Below are positions 19,077 through 32,538 of a stretch of DNA of 64,000 bases, in pieces (the first letter of the stretch is position 1; every line of letters starts with the position of its first letter). This stretch comes from Helicoverpa zea (Eukaryota > Arthropoda > Insecta > Lepidoptera > Noctuidae). The notes under the pieces are model-generated. The model was not told the origin of the DNA. It searched no databases and worked only from the letters and a program-made list of their open reading frames with translations. The position numbers and the translations under genes were made by a program. Location: NCBI RefSeq assembly GCF_022581195.2, contig NC_061473.1, forward strand, positions 5,084,001 through 5,148,000, written 5' to 3'.

Positions 19077-22000
19077 ATGGCGGTTTATAGGTAAGCTTTT
19101 GAATATTTTATGGATTATTTAGTGATAGGAAGTAATATTAATTGATCGTTTCGACTTATGTTAACATGTATATCAATGAGTGATGGGTACTATGCCATCC
19201 CAATTAATTCTAGGAAGTGGTGTAGTTTTGGTTGGTCTATGATTGACGAGAAAAGTGCAAAACTATAATTAGCTCTAAGCTCAATAAATAATTTTGACTA
19301 TTAATTTGTGTGGGTATTTGGGTATGCTTTTATATTTAATGAATGAGGTACTTCATTAAGTTCCTTAAGTTCATTAAAATATTCAGGATTCAGTTTGTGA
19401 AACTAGAATTATACACTTTTGCTAAATGACAATCGAATTTTAAATTTTTATTCTAATTGATTCACAATAGGAAAGTTAGGTAGGAAATAGGAAAGGCACG
19501 TATCTATATACCTACCTATTTAATATTTCTCAATAAAATAATATATCTAAATAGTTTTTTTTAATAATCATTTAGCCAGCTTTATAGCCATAAGACATTG
19601 ATCCTTGTCATTTACGTATGCGGAACCTAATATGACCAGAGTCGTTAACAGCACGTCCATTAAACGGCACAAATGAATTAAATGATTGTATCACATCGCC
19701 GAATCATGCGCAACTACAAATATAACTACGTTTGTATAATTTGCGTGTGATCTGTGAATTAAGCTTAATAAGTTTCTGCTTATTAAATTCTTATCTGCTA
19801 GTGATACTCCTATTGAAAGTCGAAAATTTCCCGAAAAAAAGGAGTTATACCCGAGTAAACAATAAAAAAAAATGACTGTCTTTCTGCGCCATTAGTTGCT
19901 AAACATGAAGTAGACTTTAACTATCATCTCCCGAGGCTTTTCCCAACTATGTTGAGGTCAGCTTCCATTATAACCGGATGCGACTGAATACCTGTGTTTT
20001 ATAAGGAGCAAGTATCTAACCTTCTCCACCCAGTTACCTGGCAATCCAATACCCCTTGGTAATGACCGGTGTCAAACTTACTAGCTAATGACTACCCGTA
20101 ACGATGGCCAAGGATGTTAAATGATAGACGGGACCTACAGCTCAACTTGCCTTCCGAAACACAGTCATTGTTGTACAAAATATACTTAGAAAGTACATTC
20201 ACACTTAGAAAAGTTTAATTGGTACTTGCTTGGCCTGGAATCGAACCCGTACTTGACAGGTCGGTTCATTACCCAGGCCAACACGACTTTTATGAAGTGG
20301 TACAAATTGAAATTTCGAAAATTATGACCGTCATTTGTATATCTAAATCAGTAGATGATACTGTGCTTCCGAAGATGAAGTTATGAATCACTTCAGCTGG
20401 GTCATCGTGATTCTTATTTTCAACATTATAAGTAGGATGATATGGAATACTTGTTCCGACATTACCTACACGTGGAAATACGCAAATGGGTCCTGATGTG
20501 TCACGGTTTGGGCTTGCCCTAGCTGTTGTTTTCATGTCTTTATTCGAATATAAAGTGTAGATATTAATTACAGAGACTACCTATTTTTTCTACTTTTCCA
20601 TCACTTGGTGCATCTACTTCACGCATTGAAAAAGACCCGAAAAATTTCCTTAGAAATCAGTAACGCACACGCTGATAATACATTTTCTTTTCTCAATGCC
20701 AAGGTGTCTTGGCATTCAGGTATTCCCAAAGGGTATGGATTTTTCATTACATTGCCAGTTAAGCGTCTATACATGTAACCTGCATAATGCACTGAGGAAC
20801 GAAACACAGAGAGTAGGTACCTAATTCTTGAATCGACGAAGTGCTCAAAAAGTATTATAAGTTTATAAGGTAACAATTTCCCAGTAGAAATCAAGATGCA
20901 GCTACTAGAAAAGCAATGCACCAAAGTTATAGCTCATGTTTTCCATTACGATCCCGATAAAATTCTTAGGCTGCATTCACGTTTGCTTATGAATACTCTC
21001 AGAAGCTTCAGTGTCATCACCACCTGGTCTATCATCCTAAACTATGGTCTCAAACTCACATTGCTTTATAAATAGTTAAATTATCGTATTATCTTGTGCA
21101 CTAAAACTTTTGCCTTTTATGTAGGCACCTTTCTTTAGTCCTTTCATATTATCACCCATACACATGCATTGCCCTCATCTTCAGTAAGTACCTATCTACC
21201 TACTGTTTTGTTGTCACATTGACCCACTCAAGTGTTTTGACGTCAAAGTTCCGTTGAAGACCATCAAATTGGCTCATTGGCTGCTGAAGGTCAATCAAGT
21301 AGGTCGGAGACGCGGTTCAATTATTTGTTGACCTGAAGCTATCGAGATTCGATGCCCGAAGTAGGACGCTGTTGATGTTTCTATTTATTTGATGCGTTGA
21401 CTCGCAGGTTAAGGTTAAGTCTCCGTAGAAAAATCCAGCGTTTATACGAGCTTCTTAGGTATATGTAAAAGTGTGGATTGAAACTAATATTCTAGGGCAA
21501 CAGACAGAATTTTAAATTCAATGTCTTTAATGGGTTTTATCAAATGATCGCAATCAAATTAATATGTAAAATTACCTGCTCCTTAAGCCACACAAATATT
21601 TTTAATACTGAAATCCTGGATATCTACTAACTTTCTTTCAATTTATACAATAACAGTCTTTGAATAGTTATACTTAGTACCCTTACAATATTCTTACGGT
21701 CTTCAAGTAAGTTAGGTAAGTTGTTCAAATCCAGTCTAATTATGTTTATCTTTTTGTTTCAGGTTAACTATTTTTATAATCGTGATATCATCATATCCAA
21801 TCAGTCATGGACAAACAGGTTAGTTTCATTATAATAATATCAATGAAATCAAACAAACAAACAAAGTAAAAGATATAGCGTACCCATGAACACTTATGTA
21901 CGCACGCAACACAATTTTCAATGAATGCTCGTTTATCGATATGTGAATTTAGATGAGAACCATATAAATCATCTCTGACTTGTCCTCATCAACAGAACAT

Positions 22001-25000
22001 TAAAAAACACATTAAATTGATATTGCAAGAATTGATCTGAACCAGTTCTGTCAATATTGGTCAATATCAACTGATTTCCAATTCACTTTTTGATGCGCTG
22101 AATCGATATTCCTTTAATGATGATGTATCTGCTATCCAGTACAATTTCTTTGGTACATAAATTAAAGTACCTATTCGACGATAGACACATGTCATCATCA
22201 TCCTTTATTATTTCATACACACTATTTACACATAGGCATTTCTGGGAACAATGATATAGGAAATATTCTAATATGATTTACTTTTCTGCAGAAAATGATT
22301 GCCTGCATTACATACAACAGTAGCTATTAATAAAACAGTACAGTCTATCTTCTTTTAACAAGGCTAGATATATAGATAAGACACGTTTAACATCCTGAAT
22401 TATTGCCTTCAGAATTAGGCTTCCTAACGCTCTTCAAGAGCCTTCGATGGTCACAACAACCGCATTAACCGGCAATTCCTCAAAACATTAGGTATATATC
22501 CCTATTTTCTACATATCAAGTGGCGAGACCCAAGTTCTCAACACAAATATGCTTTCAGAAAACGGCACGACGACAACCACAACATCAGAGCGACCGCAAG
22601 GGGACATGGGGAGTCCCTGCTCTCCCCATATGCCAGGAGACGTGGACTTCCAGACGGTAGACCTGATAGCAGTGTACCGCATGGACCAACCTGATGCCAA
22701 GGGTATCACGCTGGTGCAAGGGTCACAGGATTTGCAGAGAGCGTATAGGATTGGGCTTGATGTTAACTTGACTTTGCCTTTGCGGTGAGTACTTCATTTA
22801 CACATAGAATTGCAGAATTCAACTGTATTTGTCAGGATATATCTTACAAACACAGCTTTCGTTTAAGGCTGCCTCTATTCTAAGACCATCTGTTGAGGTT
22901 TTTGTACCAACCACTGACTCACCACCAATGACTGTGTTTCGGATGGCACGTTAAACTGTAGGTCCCGGCTGTCATTGAACATCCTTGGCAGTCGTTACGG
23001 GTAGTCAGAAGCCAGTAAGTCTGACACCAGTCTAACCTAGGGGTATTGGGTTGCCCGGGTAACTGGGTTGAGGAGGTCAGATAGGCAGTCGCTTCTTGTA
23101 AAGCACTGGTACTCAGCCGAATCCGGTTAGACTGGAAGCCGACCCCAACATAGTTTGGGAAAAAGGCTCGGAGGATGATGACCCCCAAAACCTAGCTATA
23201 CCTTACGTTCTCTTATGTATTATATAGAAAAAGTGCTCGTCACACGCAAAATAGCAGTTACCGCTCTGTTACGTTTGAATAAACCGACTCGTAACTCCAT
23301 CGTCGTTTGAGGTCATAATTTTTCGTTGAATACCTTATTTTCCTTCAAAAGTAAATCTTTTGACCTCCAAATAGCCCAAATAACCAACAGTTTTATACTA
23401 AAATATGTGTGTATCCTCCCCATAGCGAGGTGTTCCCAACTGGTCTACCATCGCATTTCACGGTGGTAGGCACATTCAACGCCCGAGGTCAGCGGCGGCC
23501 CTGGAGCCTGGTGAGAGCCCGCTCCGAGTCCAGCCTGCAGTTCTCTCTCACCATGCTGCCGGTCTCCAAGAAGATTGCTGTCTTCATCGGCGGGTCGAGA
23601 GTCATGTTTAATAGTTATGAGGTATTTATTAAATGCATTTTACAGTTACAGTTACAGTTACAGCCTTTTTTATCGTCCCACTGCTGGGCACAGGCCTCCT
23701 CTCTCACGGAGAAGGATTGAGCATTAATCACCACTAATAATGCATTTTGCATAATGTAAAATGACGGATATAAAGCTTTCCATAAAGCTTTGGGTATTTT
23801 GTGTTGTAACTTTGTTACTGAAAACAAGGAGGTTGGTTTTTAATCAGATGGTAGAACTAGGTAGAACAGGTTATAATTATTTTTTCTTTTGAGTTTAGGG
23901 TAGTTTTAAGTCCCATGTTTGGGCTGGGCTGTAAGTTTGATGGAGGCTGTTAAATTAAAATGTTATTTTAGTAATTGATTGCGATTTTCCTCAGATATTC
24001 ACTCCGGGCTGGCACAAGATTCACGCTTCTATTTCTAACGATACGGTTCATGTTGCTGTCGACTGCGTTGAGGTGAGAACATAAATATAATTACTGTTAA
24101 AAATCGAATACCAAAATACTAATTATTGAGTTTTTTTCATAACCTTAAATGTTTACAAGGTAGAGGTTTCATAAAAGTTTTCTTCGGAAAATGGGTTATC
24201 TAACACAGAAAGAATTTTGATAATTATGTAGTCGAGCTTCATCAGCTTTACAATACTAGTATGGATCATTAGAGTAAAAAAGTTATCAGATTTGAATAGT
24301 AATGGTACTTAAATAAAGTGTTGTAAATATTGTATCTCACAAGACAATAGTGGTATAACTTTAGCAAGAACGACAGCATCCAGAACAGTTTCTGTTGAAG
24401 TTTCATGTCATTGCACCGTTATTTGCGGCTTTGTGGGTTTTAGAAGACTTTCACAAAGCAGCCCGGAGCCTGGAAGCTGGTGATTGATACACCCGTGCAT
24501 CGGAGAGCACGTAAATGTCGGTCCTGCGCCTGATCTCTCTCCGGTCGTGTCGGATTACCGTCCCATCGGGCTATGAGAGTTAAGGAATAGTGAGTGCACC
24601 TGTGTCTGCGCAAATGCTCGTGCACTATAATATGTCCTGCGTAGTTGGCTAATCTCCTTACATGAGAACAGCCGCCGTAGCCGATAATCGGCTAGGAGGA
24701 CATCATCATCATTTGCGGCGTCAACTTTGTTACTTGGATAGTTGGCTGTAGCCTGTATGAAAATTGTGAGGGTGTGTGTGTTTTGATATTAAGTCTATGT
24801 AAGTGAATGTGTGTGTCTTGTCAAGTACTGAATCCTACTTTAATGCCCTAATCTCAGGAACTGGGGTTAGATAGCCTACTTCGGCTACTTTTTATCCATG
24901 TCCGTGAAGAAGCGGGAGAAACTTCTAGCAGAAGTTATTTTAAAGATGCATAGTTGACCTTCATTTCCTGCATTTTGATGTATTTTTGGTCACATGGCTT

Positions 25001-28000
25001 AAAACTAAGTCAGTGGCATCACTGAGTAATAATATTTTAATGTTCTTCCAGTTAATGCCAGAGAAGATCAGCTCTCGTGACTTCACGAACGCGACTTCTG
25101 TCACCATCGTGTCCAATGACGACGGCACTTCAGCACCTGTATGTGATTAGCTATTTAAAAGAAACTTATTAGGTTTTATACCAATGAAACAAATTCTAAT
25201 TCTCCATCAGCGGGTCTTCTTCGTTTTTTTATGTGAAATCATTAAATGACCCCTCCCGCTGTGAGTGCAGTGTGAGGGAGTGTCAGACTCTTACTGACTA
25301 AAACCCATCATGTTCTTTCTTAAGCCCTTTATGTACCAGGGCTGCGGTAACTCTGTTGAACAATCTCGCGGGTCTGCTGGAAGAGATTTCATTAGATAAA
25401 AGCAGTACCTGTGTACATAAAGGATTGATTAAATAAAATGACAGTAAATCATTATTACTGAGCTAGGTATTAAGTGTACTTGTCCAGTCCATTCATATAA
25501 GTCGGTATTTGAACTCATGGATAATAAAATACAAGGTACTTTTTTCTCTATAATTTTTGTAAAAATATAAAAGAAAATACACAGAAAATAAATCTTACCT
25601 TAAGTACATAAAAAAAATTGTCCCGGATCCACAGTCCGCAATATTCATACCAAAAATTGTCCGGTTCATTTGGAGGGATTTGCGAGGTCGTCTCATATCC
25701 GGAGCAGGTATTAGACGGATGTGGTACGGCGTTATAATACCGGAAGAAGGGTCATTATATCCTATAGGTATGGTTGACGGTTGACACAGGACGATGTTTT
25801 ATCTTGATGATCAAGGAATCCTTTATTAATTCAAATTATTTAAAGATTATAAAATTAAAGCCACCTGTTCGCTCTACCCGTTTGCCGAGAAAGTGTAACA
25901 CAATCGAAAAATTTCAAATTAGTACAGTTTTCGCCAAACTTCAGCGCTTCGGAACATTGTGCTTGTCGCACAGAGATGATTTTTGCGGAGCAGCAACATG
26001 CAAATAACATGTGCTCGGAATTTAGTTACGAACTACCATTCACTTCAGCAAGAACTATAATTATAATAATTGCCTATGCGTAGTTTAGAAGGTCATTCAC
26101 ACACGTGTGTTTTTTGTTTTCAGATAGATCTGCAATGGCTATCGTTGAGCTGCGACCGATACAACCTGAGCCGAGATAGCTGTGAGGAAATTGTAAGCCA
26201 CAAGCCACAACACCTCTATTTAATACATAATATCCTAAAAAATAAAGTTTTCCTTAAATATAACATTTAATCTGAAATTGTCTTACTCCGTACAAAACGT
26301 GTGAGCGAGCAATTTTAGGTGAATCTCGCCATTAGATCTTTGCCCAGAAATTCAATAGGCTGATTGTAATAGTGTTATGTTCTTTCTAGGATAAACCTCA
26401 GTACTTAGTGGCTACCTCACCACCAACGGTAAGTTAACCTTTTAATATAAAGCCAGTTTATTCTAAAGGTGCTAGTTGGAGGCGAGCTGTCGACTGCAAC
26501 TGCAGATAAGTAGCACGTGCAGCGACTGCGAAACTGGTCGATAGTGCACTTAACGTCGGCAGTTGTGCCGTTGTCAGCTCGCTTTGAAATAGCACCTTAA
26601 TGAAAAGGCATTCAATTGACGAATCTTTAAATGAAATTGTATTTCTATTCGATATGGTTTGTTTGTTCATTTGTTTTCAGTTTGACGTGGACCCGGCGTT
26701 GTTGGATCCTTTGGACTCGACAGTTTGCAATACCACCTGTCCTCCGGTAAGTTAAGTAGGTAATATTACAACAACGGCATACGTACTGAAAGTCCTGTAT
26801 TGTTAAGACAGGTATATAATTGTGTATCGGTTAAAAAGTGATGTTTGATTGAAAATTAAGATGTCATGTTTGTTAATTCACAACCTCATAATAATAAACT
26901 ACCAATTTTGAATAAGAGAAAATAGAGGGTAAATAGTATATACTTATATCTACTCTATATGGATTATATTGTTGACATTAAAATTTGAACTGTAGGTATT
27001 ACTGAATATTTTTTTGTCATTTAGGGTCCAGAAGGACCACGTGGTCCTAAAGGGGAACCAGGACTGAGAGGATATACTGGTATACCGGTGAGTAGCAAAC
27101 TAATACTTAATAGCACTTAAAATACGTACTTATTACACTATTTCAAGGGGAAATAATTACTATTTTAATTACAACTTCATAAAGGGGTGTTTTTGATAGG
27201 GTTTGAGTAGGTTATATTCTTGCATCGAGAACTTACGTTTCAGGGTATACGCGGTACAAAAGGAGAGATCGGGGCCCCGGGCCCCAGAGGCTTCAAAGGC
27301 GATATGGGTGAACCGGGCCCACCTGGACCCGTAGTCAATGTGAGTAATAAAATAAACTGTTTTTTTCTTCATGTCTTGTTGTTAATGAACACTACATAAC
27401 GAATGCTATTTCTTTTGCTATTTTTATACAAGAAAAAAAATGCATGTAATAATTTGAACTCGGGAAATCAGTATGGTTAAAAAAAGTGTAAAACGAAATC
27501 TGTTGCATTTTAAGGCATCTGGTGTAGGGTACGTCGGACCACCAGGTGAACCGGGGAGGCGCGGACCAAAGGGAGAGAAAGGCGACGTGGGACCAAGAGG
27601 TAAACTCACATATTAAGTTTTATGTTGGACAAATATTGATGTTGTTTATAAATAATGTCAAGAAATATTTTCTAGTGTAAAATAAATCAAAAAACACATA
27701 CCGACACTTTTGACTCAAAATATGTCGAAAATTGAGAGAGTAGCAAATTAATGATGAAAAATAACCCATTAGTATCATAATACACTCTTTTGCAAAAAAA
27801 ACGGGCACCTATGCGAAATCTTAGTTTTAAGGACTTTACGTGTATTTCAAAGGGTTTTAATGATTGTAGTATGTTTCTAGCATCAAAAGAGTTAGCCGAG
27901 CATGCGTGAGAGTGTATTCTAAATTTGAATGTTGTAAAATTGCTAAGAAATTGGTTAAACCTTGTTTTGGACTAAATGCTGGCAGAAAGTTCGTCGGTGT

Positions 28001-31000
28001 TTTGAAAAGTTTTTGAAGTGATTTAAAGGAAAATGATAATGCAGTTTTAATTAATGATTAATGTACTTTTTTGTTAGATCAAAACATTTTTGAAAAACTA
28101 TGCGTATTTGATAAAATTTTTACCTGCTCTAAATGGGCTATACTGATGATTGATGGCAATGTTAAGAGTTTCGGTATTTTAGTGTAAAGCGTTCTATTGT
28201 TTAGATATTGTACCCACGTGTTTTAAAATATCGCTTTTTCATAAATAAACACTATTTAGAAGAGTATCAGTACCTTTGGCTGCGACAAAACCAATTTAAA
28301 GTAAGCAGTGCCCATCACAACTCGTCTCCTATCGGACTTTGACATTAATAAAATACCAAATTTTGGGATAAATGTTAAAATTAAAAACATGAAAAATTAT
28401 GAGAAGGGTTAAAGCTATCTAAAAAGTCAAATTATTGCCTCGTTGAAGCTCTCGACACTCTCACGCATGCTCGGCTAACTCTTTTAAACCCTTTGAAATA
28501 CACGTAAAGTCCTTAAAACTAAGATTTCGCATAGGTGCCCGTTTTTTTTTGCAAAAGAGTTTATTTCAGCCAAAAATAAGTTAAATACTCAAGTAAATGA
28601 TGTTAAAATAGGTGATCCAGGCGAGCGAGGGTTCGATGGAATCTCTGGACTGCCAGGAATTGATGGGAAAAATGTGAGTTTACGAATTTTACTGATTTAG
28701 ACACATAACTTTATTAATCCTTTGTTTATTATATTTCTTTATTTTTTATTTAGGGTCTGCCTGGACCACCAGGGCCTGTGGGTCCCCGAGGCGAGCAGGG
28801 CTTCCCTGGTCCTCCGGGCCCTGCTAGTAACATCAATGCTTCTCTGATACAAGGTAAGTTGGTAACAATTTTTTAATCTTTTGGACATATTTTGCAAGGT
28901 CGATTACATCGCTGCGGTAAATATTTTTTATGAAATGTCAATATTCCAAATCAAAATGTTGGCTATCAACGTATTTGACAGTCAACATTATGTTTTTTGG
29001 GACTTCTCGATTATTGTGCTACAGGTGCTAAAGGCGAGAAGGGTGCCCCGGGGCGGGACGGCAGAGACGGCATCGCGGGCCCCAGAGGACCACCGGGGCA
29101 TGACGGACCGACGGTAATAACAATAAAATAAATAATTTCCAGAAAACAGAGCTCATTAGGGGAGCTCATTAGTTCTTTTGTTGTATATCTATTAACTATT
29201 ATATTTATTCTGCTGTCTTTCAGGGACAACCAGGACCGCAAGGTTTTTCTGGTGCGCCAGGCGTGCCGGGAGTGAGGGGGCCCCCAGGCCCTGCCGGTCC
29301 AGAGGGGAAGAGAGGATCAGATGGACTACCGGTATATGTCATGCAATAAAACGGAATCTGAAGCGACAATTAAAAGCGAAATGGACGTTTCTCAATTAAA
29401 GTAGCAACAGTAAAATTAACGATCTTCACATTAAATTACATATTGTCCCATCTTATATTTTATCATGGTAATAGACAAACAGATGTAAACGGCTGAAAAT
29501 ACCGACTAATAAAATAATGTAGTTTCATCTTATTTTATCTCTTTCTAGATCAGTTAGATCTTTTACTGCAGGACTAAAGATAAGATTTACAAACACAATT
29601 TTTTCTCAGGGGCCTGAAGGTCCACCAGGGGCCCCGGGTCGACCAGGGCCGCCGGGCGCTGCAGCTGCAACAGGCGCACTAGTTTCTATGCCTGGTCCTC
29701 AGGGCCCACCCGGACTAACAGGACAGGTAAATCTTACTGATTTTAATAATAGAATTCTTATTAAACATAATCTTTTCTCTCGTGATTTAAAACCGAAGTA
29801 CCAACAGTCTTTTATATTTTTTTATGTAATTATTCCAAGGCATAATATGCATTATTCAAGTTTGTTGTCGAATTTAGTATTTTCTTTTCATGTTTTTAGA
29901 AAGGAGAGCCTGGTTTCCCAGGGTTCCCTGGCAAGCCTGGTGTGGATGGGATACCGGGGGCTCCGGGACCGATGGGCGCGCCAGGACTACCGGCGCCTCC
30001 TAGTATTGTAAGAGAGGTGAGACGCAATAGCTTTGTATTGTTAAATCCCGTACCTACCATAACACGAAATAACATTATAGTGTGATCTTCAAATTCTCTA
30101 GATACGATTTCATGACTTGCTTTTATGTCGTCTTTTATAATTTCAGGCGCCTTCTATCTCTGAAGCTGAAATAAGAAACATTTGTGAAGATATTATTAAA
30201 GGTTGGTAATTCGTGTGATTCTTGTGGGTATGCCATTTACATACAATATAATATGTATGGATATATATTTTTACTTACGTATTTAACCCACAATGTACAC
30301 TTGCTGTTGAGTAAGTTGAATTTTTATGAGTTTAATATAATTTCTAATTTGAGATCCCTTATAAAATATTTTTCAAGACATTATACTACTGCAGCATCAT
30401 CTAGAATTTAGTATAATTACTGCATACAATTTTCCACAGAGCGTTTACGAGAGCTGACTGCCAACCTAATATTGGAGACAAAAACTGTAGTTGGTAAGCG
30501 AGGACACCCGGGAAGACCAGGTCCACCGGGGCCACCGGGTAAGTACCAAATCAACATTATTCATTCATCCTTCATTCTTGTGTGTATTATAAACTTGAAC
30601 ATATTTTAAGTATGGCTTAGTTAGCCTTCGTTATAATGCAAGTGCGCTAAAAACCGTACCTAATTTAATGGGGCCCTTTAATAGCTCTTTAGATTAGATA
30701 GTTTAATTTGGAAAAATAATATATATTCAAGGCAAGGTTCTTCAGCAATTGTCCGTATTTCGTATCTGCCTGTAATATATACATAAGATACACAATTTAG
30801 CCTAGAATAGGTAACATTTAAACCAACTCTATTTATTTATTTCTAGGAATACAAGGTGATTCCGGAGAGCCAGGTCCGCGAGGATATCCCGGAGAAACAG
30901 GAGAGCCGGGCAAGCCTGGCAGTCCCGGGCAAGCTGGAGACAAGGGCGACAAGGGCGACAGGGGCCCTCAGGGCTTTGGAGTACAGGGGCCTGAGGGACC

Positions 31001-31703
31001 TAGAGGACAAATAGGTAAGTAGTAGCTGACGATGAGAAAACTAGGTATTTACTAGAATATAATTAAAACCTTTTAACCATTGTCATGAAATAAAGGTACT
31101 ATTTATTTATTACAAATCAGTAAGACTCAAAATAAACTTTAGCCTTGCGAAATATTAAAATCTTCGGAATAAATAATAAAGACTTTAGCAGAAAACTAGT
31201 CAAAGCACGATTTACATAAACATTAAGGGCCTTACTACAAAAACTTTAAACCCTGTTTTACACTTGTCTAATAAAATTTTGGCTGCAAAATGAACCATAT
31301 GTCAACGTCATAATTTGACATTTTTTTAGACAAGGTATAAACTGACGTTTAAAAGTTTTTGTGGTAAGACGGTAAGAGTTAAGTACAAAATATTCATGTT
31401 TCACAGGTCCCATGGGCCCAGCAGGCCATCCTGGAAGAACTGGAGACAGGGGCGACCCAGGACGAGAAGGTAATAAAATCAAAACATATTAATTGGTATA
31501 CATATCACTTCAAAATATCCGAATGTTCTTGTATATTGGTGGCAAAAGATCAAGATTTTTAGAAAATTAGCAGGCGTAATATTGTAAATTTTTTTACAGG
31601 AGCGATAGGCCCTCGCGGTCATCCAGGGCCCCGGGGCACGTGCGAGTGTCCAATGGCCTACTACGCGTATTCGCCACAAGGACTCAGTAAGGGGCCCGGA
31701 TGA
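19077..31703 (+). CDS. FACIT-like collagen, TSPN/laminin-G plus Gly-X-Y repeats (collagen alpha-1(IX)-like)
   Basis: Secreted extracellular-matrix collagen. My model has 23 exons in continuous phase: 19077-19090, 21763-21818, 22535-22784, 23426-23621, 23995-24072, 25052-25138, 26124-26192, 26390-26428, 26681-26746, 27025-27087, 27244-27339, 27515-27599, 28612-28673, 28754-28853, 29025-29113, 29224-29331, 29610-29726, 29900-30016, 30147-30201, 30440-30538, 30847-31014, 31407-31469, 31600-31703; 726 aa. Signal peptide: MAVYRLTIFIIVISSYPISH. A Thr-rich stretch precedes a TSPN/laminin-G domain (exons 3-7; VDLIAVYRMD, PSHFTVVGTF, GWHKIHASI). Several Gly-X-Y blocks follow, interrupted by non-collagenous hinges (about 30147-30470, with ERLRELTANL) and a short tail with CECP. 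Most collagen exons are multiples of 3 or pair in phase. The acceptor of exon 3 (CCCAAG|TTCTC) is weak and chosen for phase; another small exon could exist. Confidence 0.85.
19925..20290 (-). mobile_element. Noctuid tRNA-derived SINE, nearly full length, in collagen intron 1
   Basis: Left end GAGGCTTTTCCCAACTATGT is the reverse complement of the SINE 3' end; the right end holds CTGGAATCGAACCCGTAC, a degenerate Pol III B box read on the minus strand. The copy is diverged from the others and antisense to the collagen gene. Confidence 0.82.
22895..23185 (+). mobile_element. Noctuid SINE copy in collagen intron 3
   Basis: Runs from ACTGTGTTTCGGATGGCACG through CAGTCGTTACGGGTAGTCAG to AGGCTCGGAGGATGATGA. 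It lacks the tRNA-like head. Same family as 19925-20290 but in sense orientation with the host gene. Confidence 0.82.
24430..24715 (+). repeat. Interspersed retroelement fragment in collagen intron 5
   Basis: Contains GTCGGTCCTGCGCCTGATCT, CCATCGGGCTATGAGAG, CTGCGCAAATGCTCGTGCAC and AATCGGCTAGGAGGACATC followed by ATC repeats. I recognise this word set as a common moth repeat, probably the 3' end of a LINE or a derived SINE. Family name not certain. Confidence 0.6.
25225..25375 (+). repeat. SINE-like repeat in collagen intron 6
   Basis: Holds GACTAAAACCCATCATGTTC and GCCCTTTATGTACCAGGGC, shared with the inverted fragment at 5385-5455. Dispersed, non-coding, 5'-truncated. Confidence 0.55.
27783..28561. 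mobile_element. Tc1/mariner-like MITE in collagen intron 12
   Basis: Inverted ends of more than 100 bp start ACTCTTTTGCAAAAAAAA then CGGGCACCTATGCGAAATC. Both sides are flanked by TA, consistent with Tc1/mariner target use. The left arm contains about 30 bp (ATGATTGTAGTATG and on) absent from the right arm, between the CAAAGGGTTT and AAAAGAGTTAGCCGAGC words. The 550-bp centre has no intact transposase; I cannot assign any remnant with confidence. Confidence 0.75.
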
Positions 31704-32002
31704 TCAGAACTAGAACATACCTGTACTTAATAAAACTTTAAAGTGATGCTCGTCGTTTTACTACATTGTATAAACCTTTTTTAAATGACTTACAGTAAGT
31801 GAAAATAAACAACATTCTAAATAAAACATAATTTAATAAAATTATACCAAAACATTATCGTCACTAAATACAAGAAATTATCTCCATACTTTATTTTATA
31901 AAAACAATGTAGGATCGCTATGATTTCCGTAGATTTAATTAAAGATATTGTTATAAATCGAGGTGTAGCCGCCATTTTAGATTGTGACGTCACAATATGG
32001 TG
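31704..32002. other. Convergent 3' ends of collagen and RNF123
   Basis: Less than 300 bp separates the two stop codons. AATAAA at 31729-31734 is the likely collagen poly(A) signal, 26 bp after its stop. On the minus strand AATAAA-like words around 31803-31860 could serve RNF123, so the two 3' UTRs may overlap. Confidence 0.6.
31729..31734 (+). terminator. Polyadenylation signal of the collagen gene
   Basis: Canonical AATAAA 26 bp downstream of the collagen stop codon, followed by an AT-rich stretch with GT-rich words about 20 bp further on. Confidence 0.6.
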
Positions 32003-32538
32003 TCAGTTATTGGGTTCTATTTCGCGCACAGACTCGATGTCTGCTTTACAAAAGAAGCACTGTTTGCTGTTCAGTAAGTGTTGCATTATACAAGCTCTGG
32101 AAAAATAATAAAACATTATTTGTCTCGCTAAAAAAAAATTAACAGATTCCTAGAAATTTTTGCCAGTTTTGTTGTGCCAACTATTGGCACGCTCGGACTT
32201 GCATACTCATATGCTTGAATATTTTTCATGGATCGTTCTAGCTATTGGTGAAAATACATGAAAATCTGACAATAAGCTTTTCAGTAAGTATATCAAGTCA
32301 TAACAGTAACACAGAACATAAAATATTGAAGTTCCTTTAACAAACCTGCAAGAATGATGTCCACAAGGCACAAAGGCTGTGTCAGCCGGCCTTGCATAGC
32401 ATATGGTGCATAATAAGTCGGACTGCGCCCCGCTGGAGCCCGGGGACTTCGCTCTTACGATGGCGTCTCGAGCCACGCGTAGCCGATCCGCTACTATTTC
32501 TAGGGCTTTTAACTCGTCCATTGTTACATCGTCAGGGT
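32003..32538 (-). other. RING-finger exons of RNF123
   Basis: Last two coding exons. 32538-32346 gives DDVTMDELKALEIVADRLR and the first RING half (CTIC, CGHHSC); 32096-32003 gives the second half (AC, QHLLNSKQCFFCKADIE) and the stop. All eight zinc ligands of a C3HC4 RING are present, so ligase activity should be kept. Confidence 0.93.

Noticed and set aside
20619..20924. A 101-codon minus-strand frame in collagen intron 1
   Set aside because: No recognisable domain or homology, and no splice or expression signal; length is within chance for this AT content.
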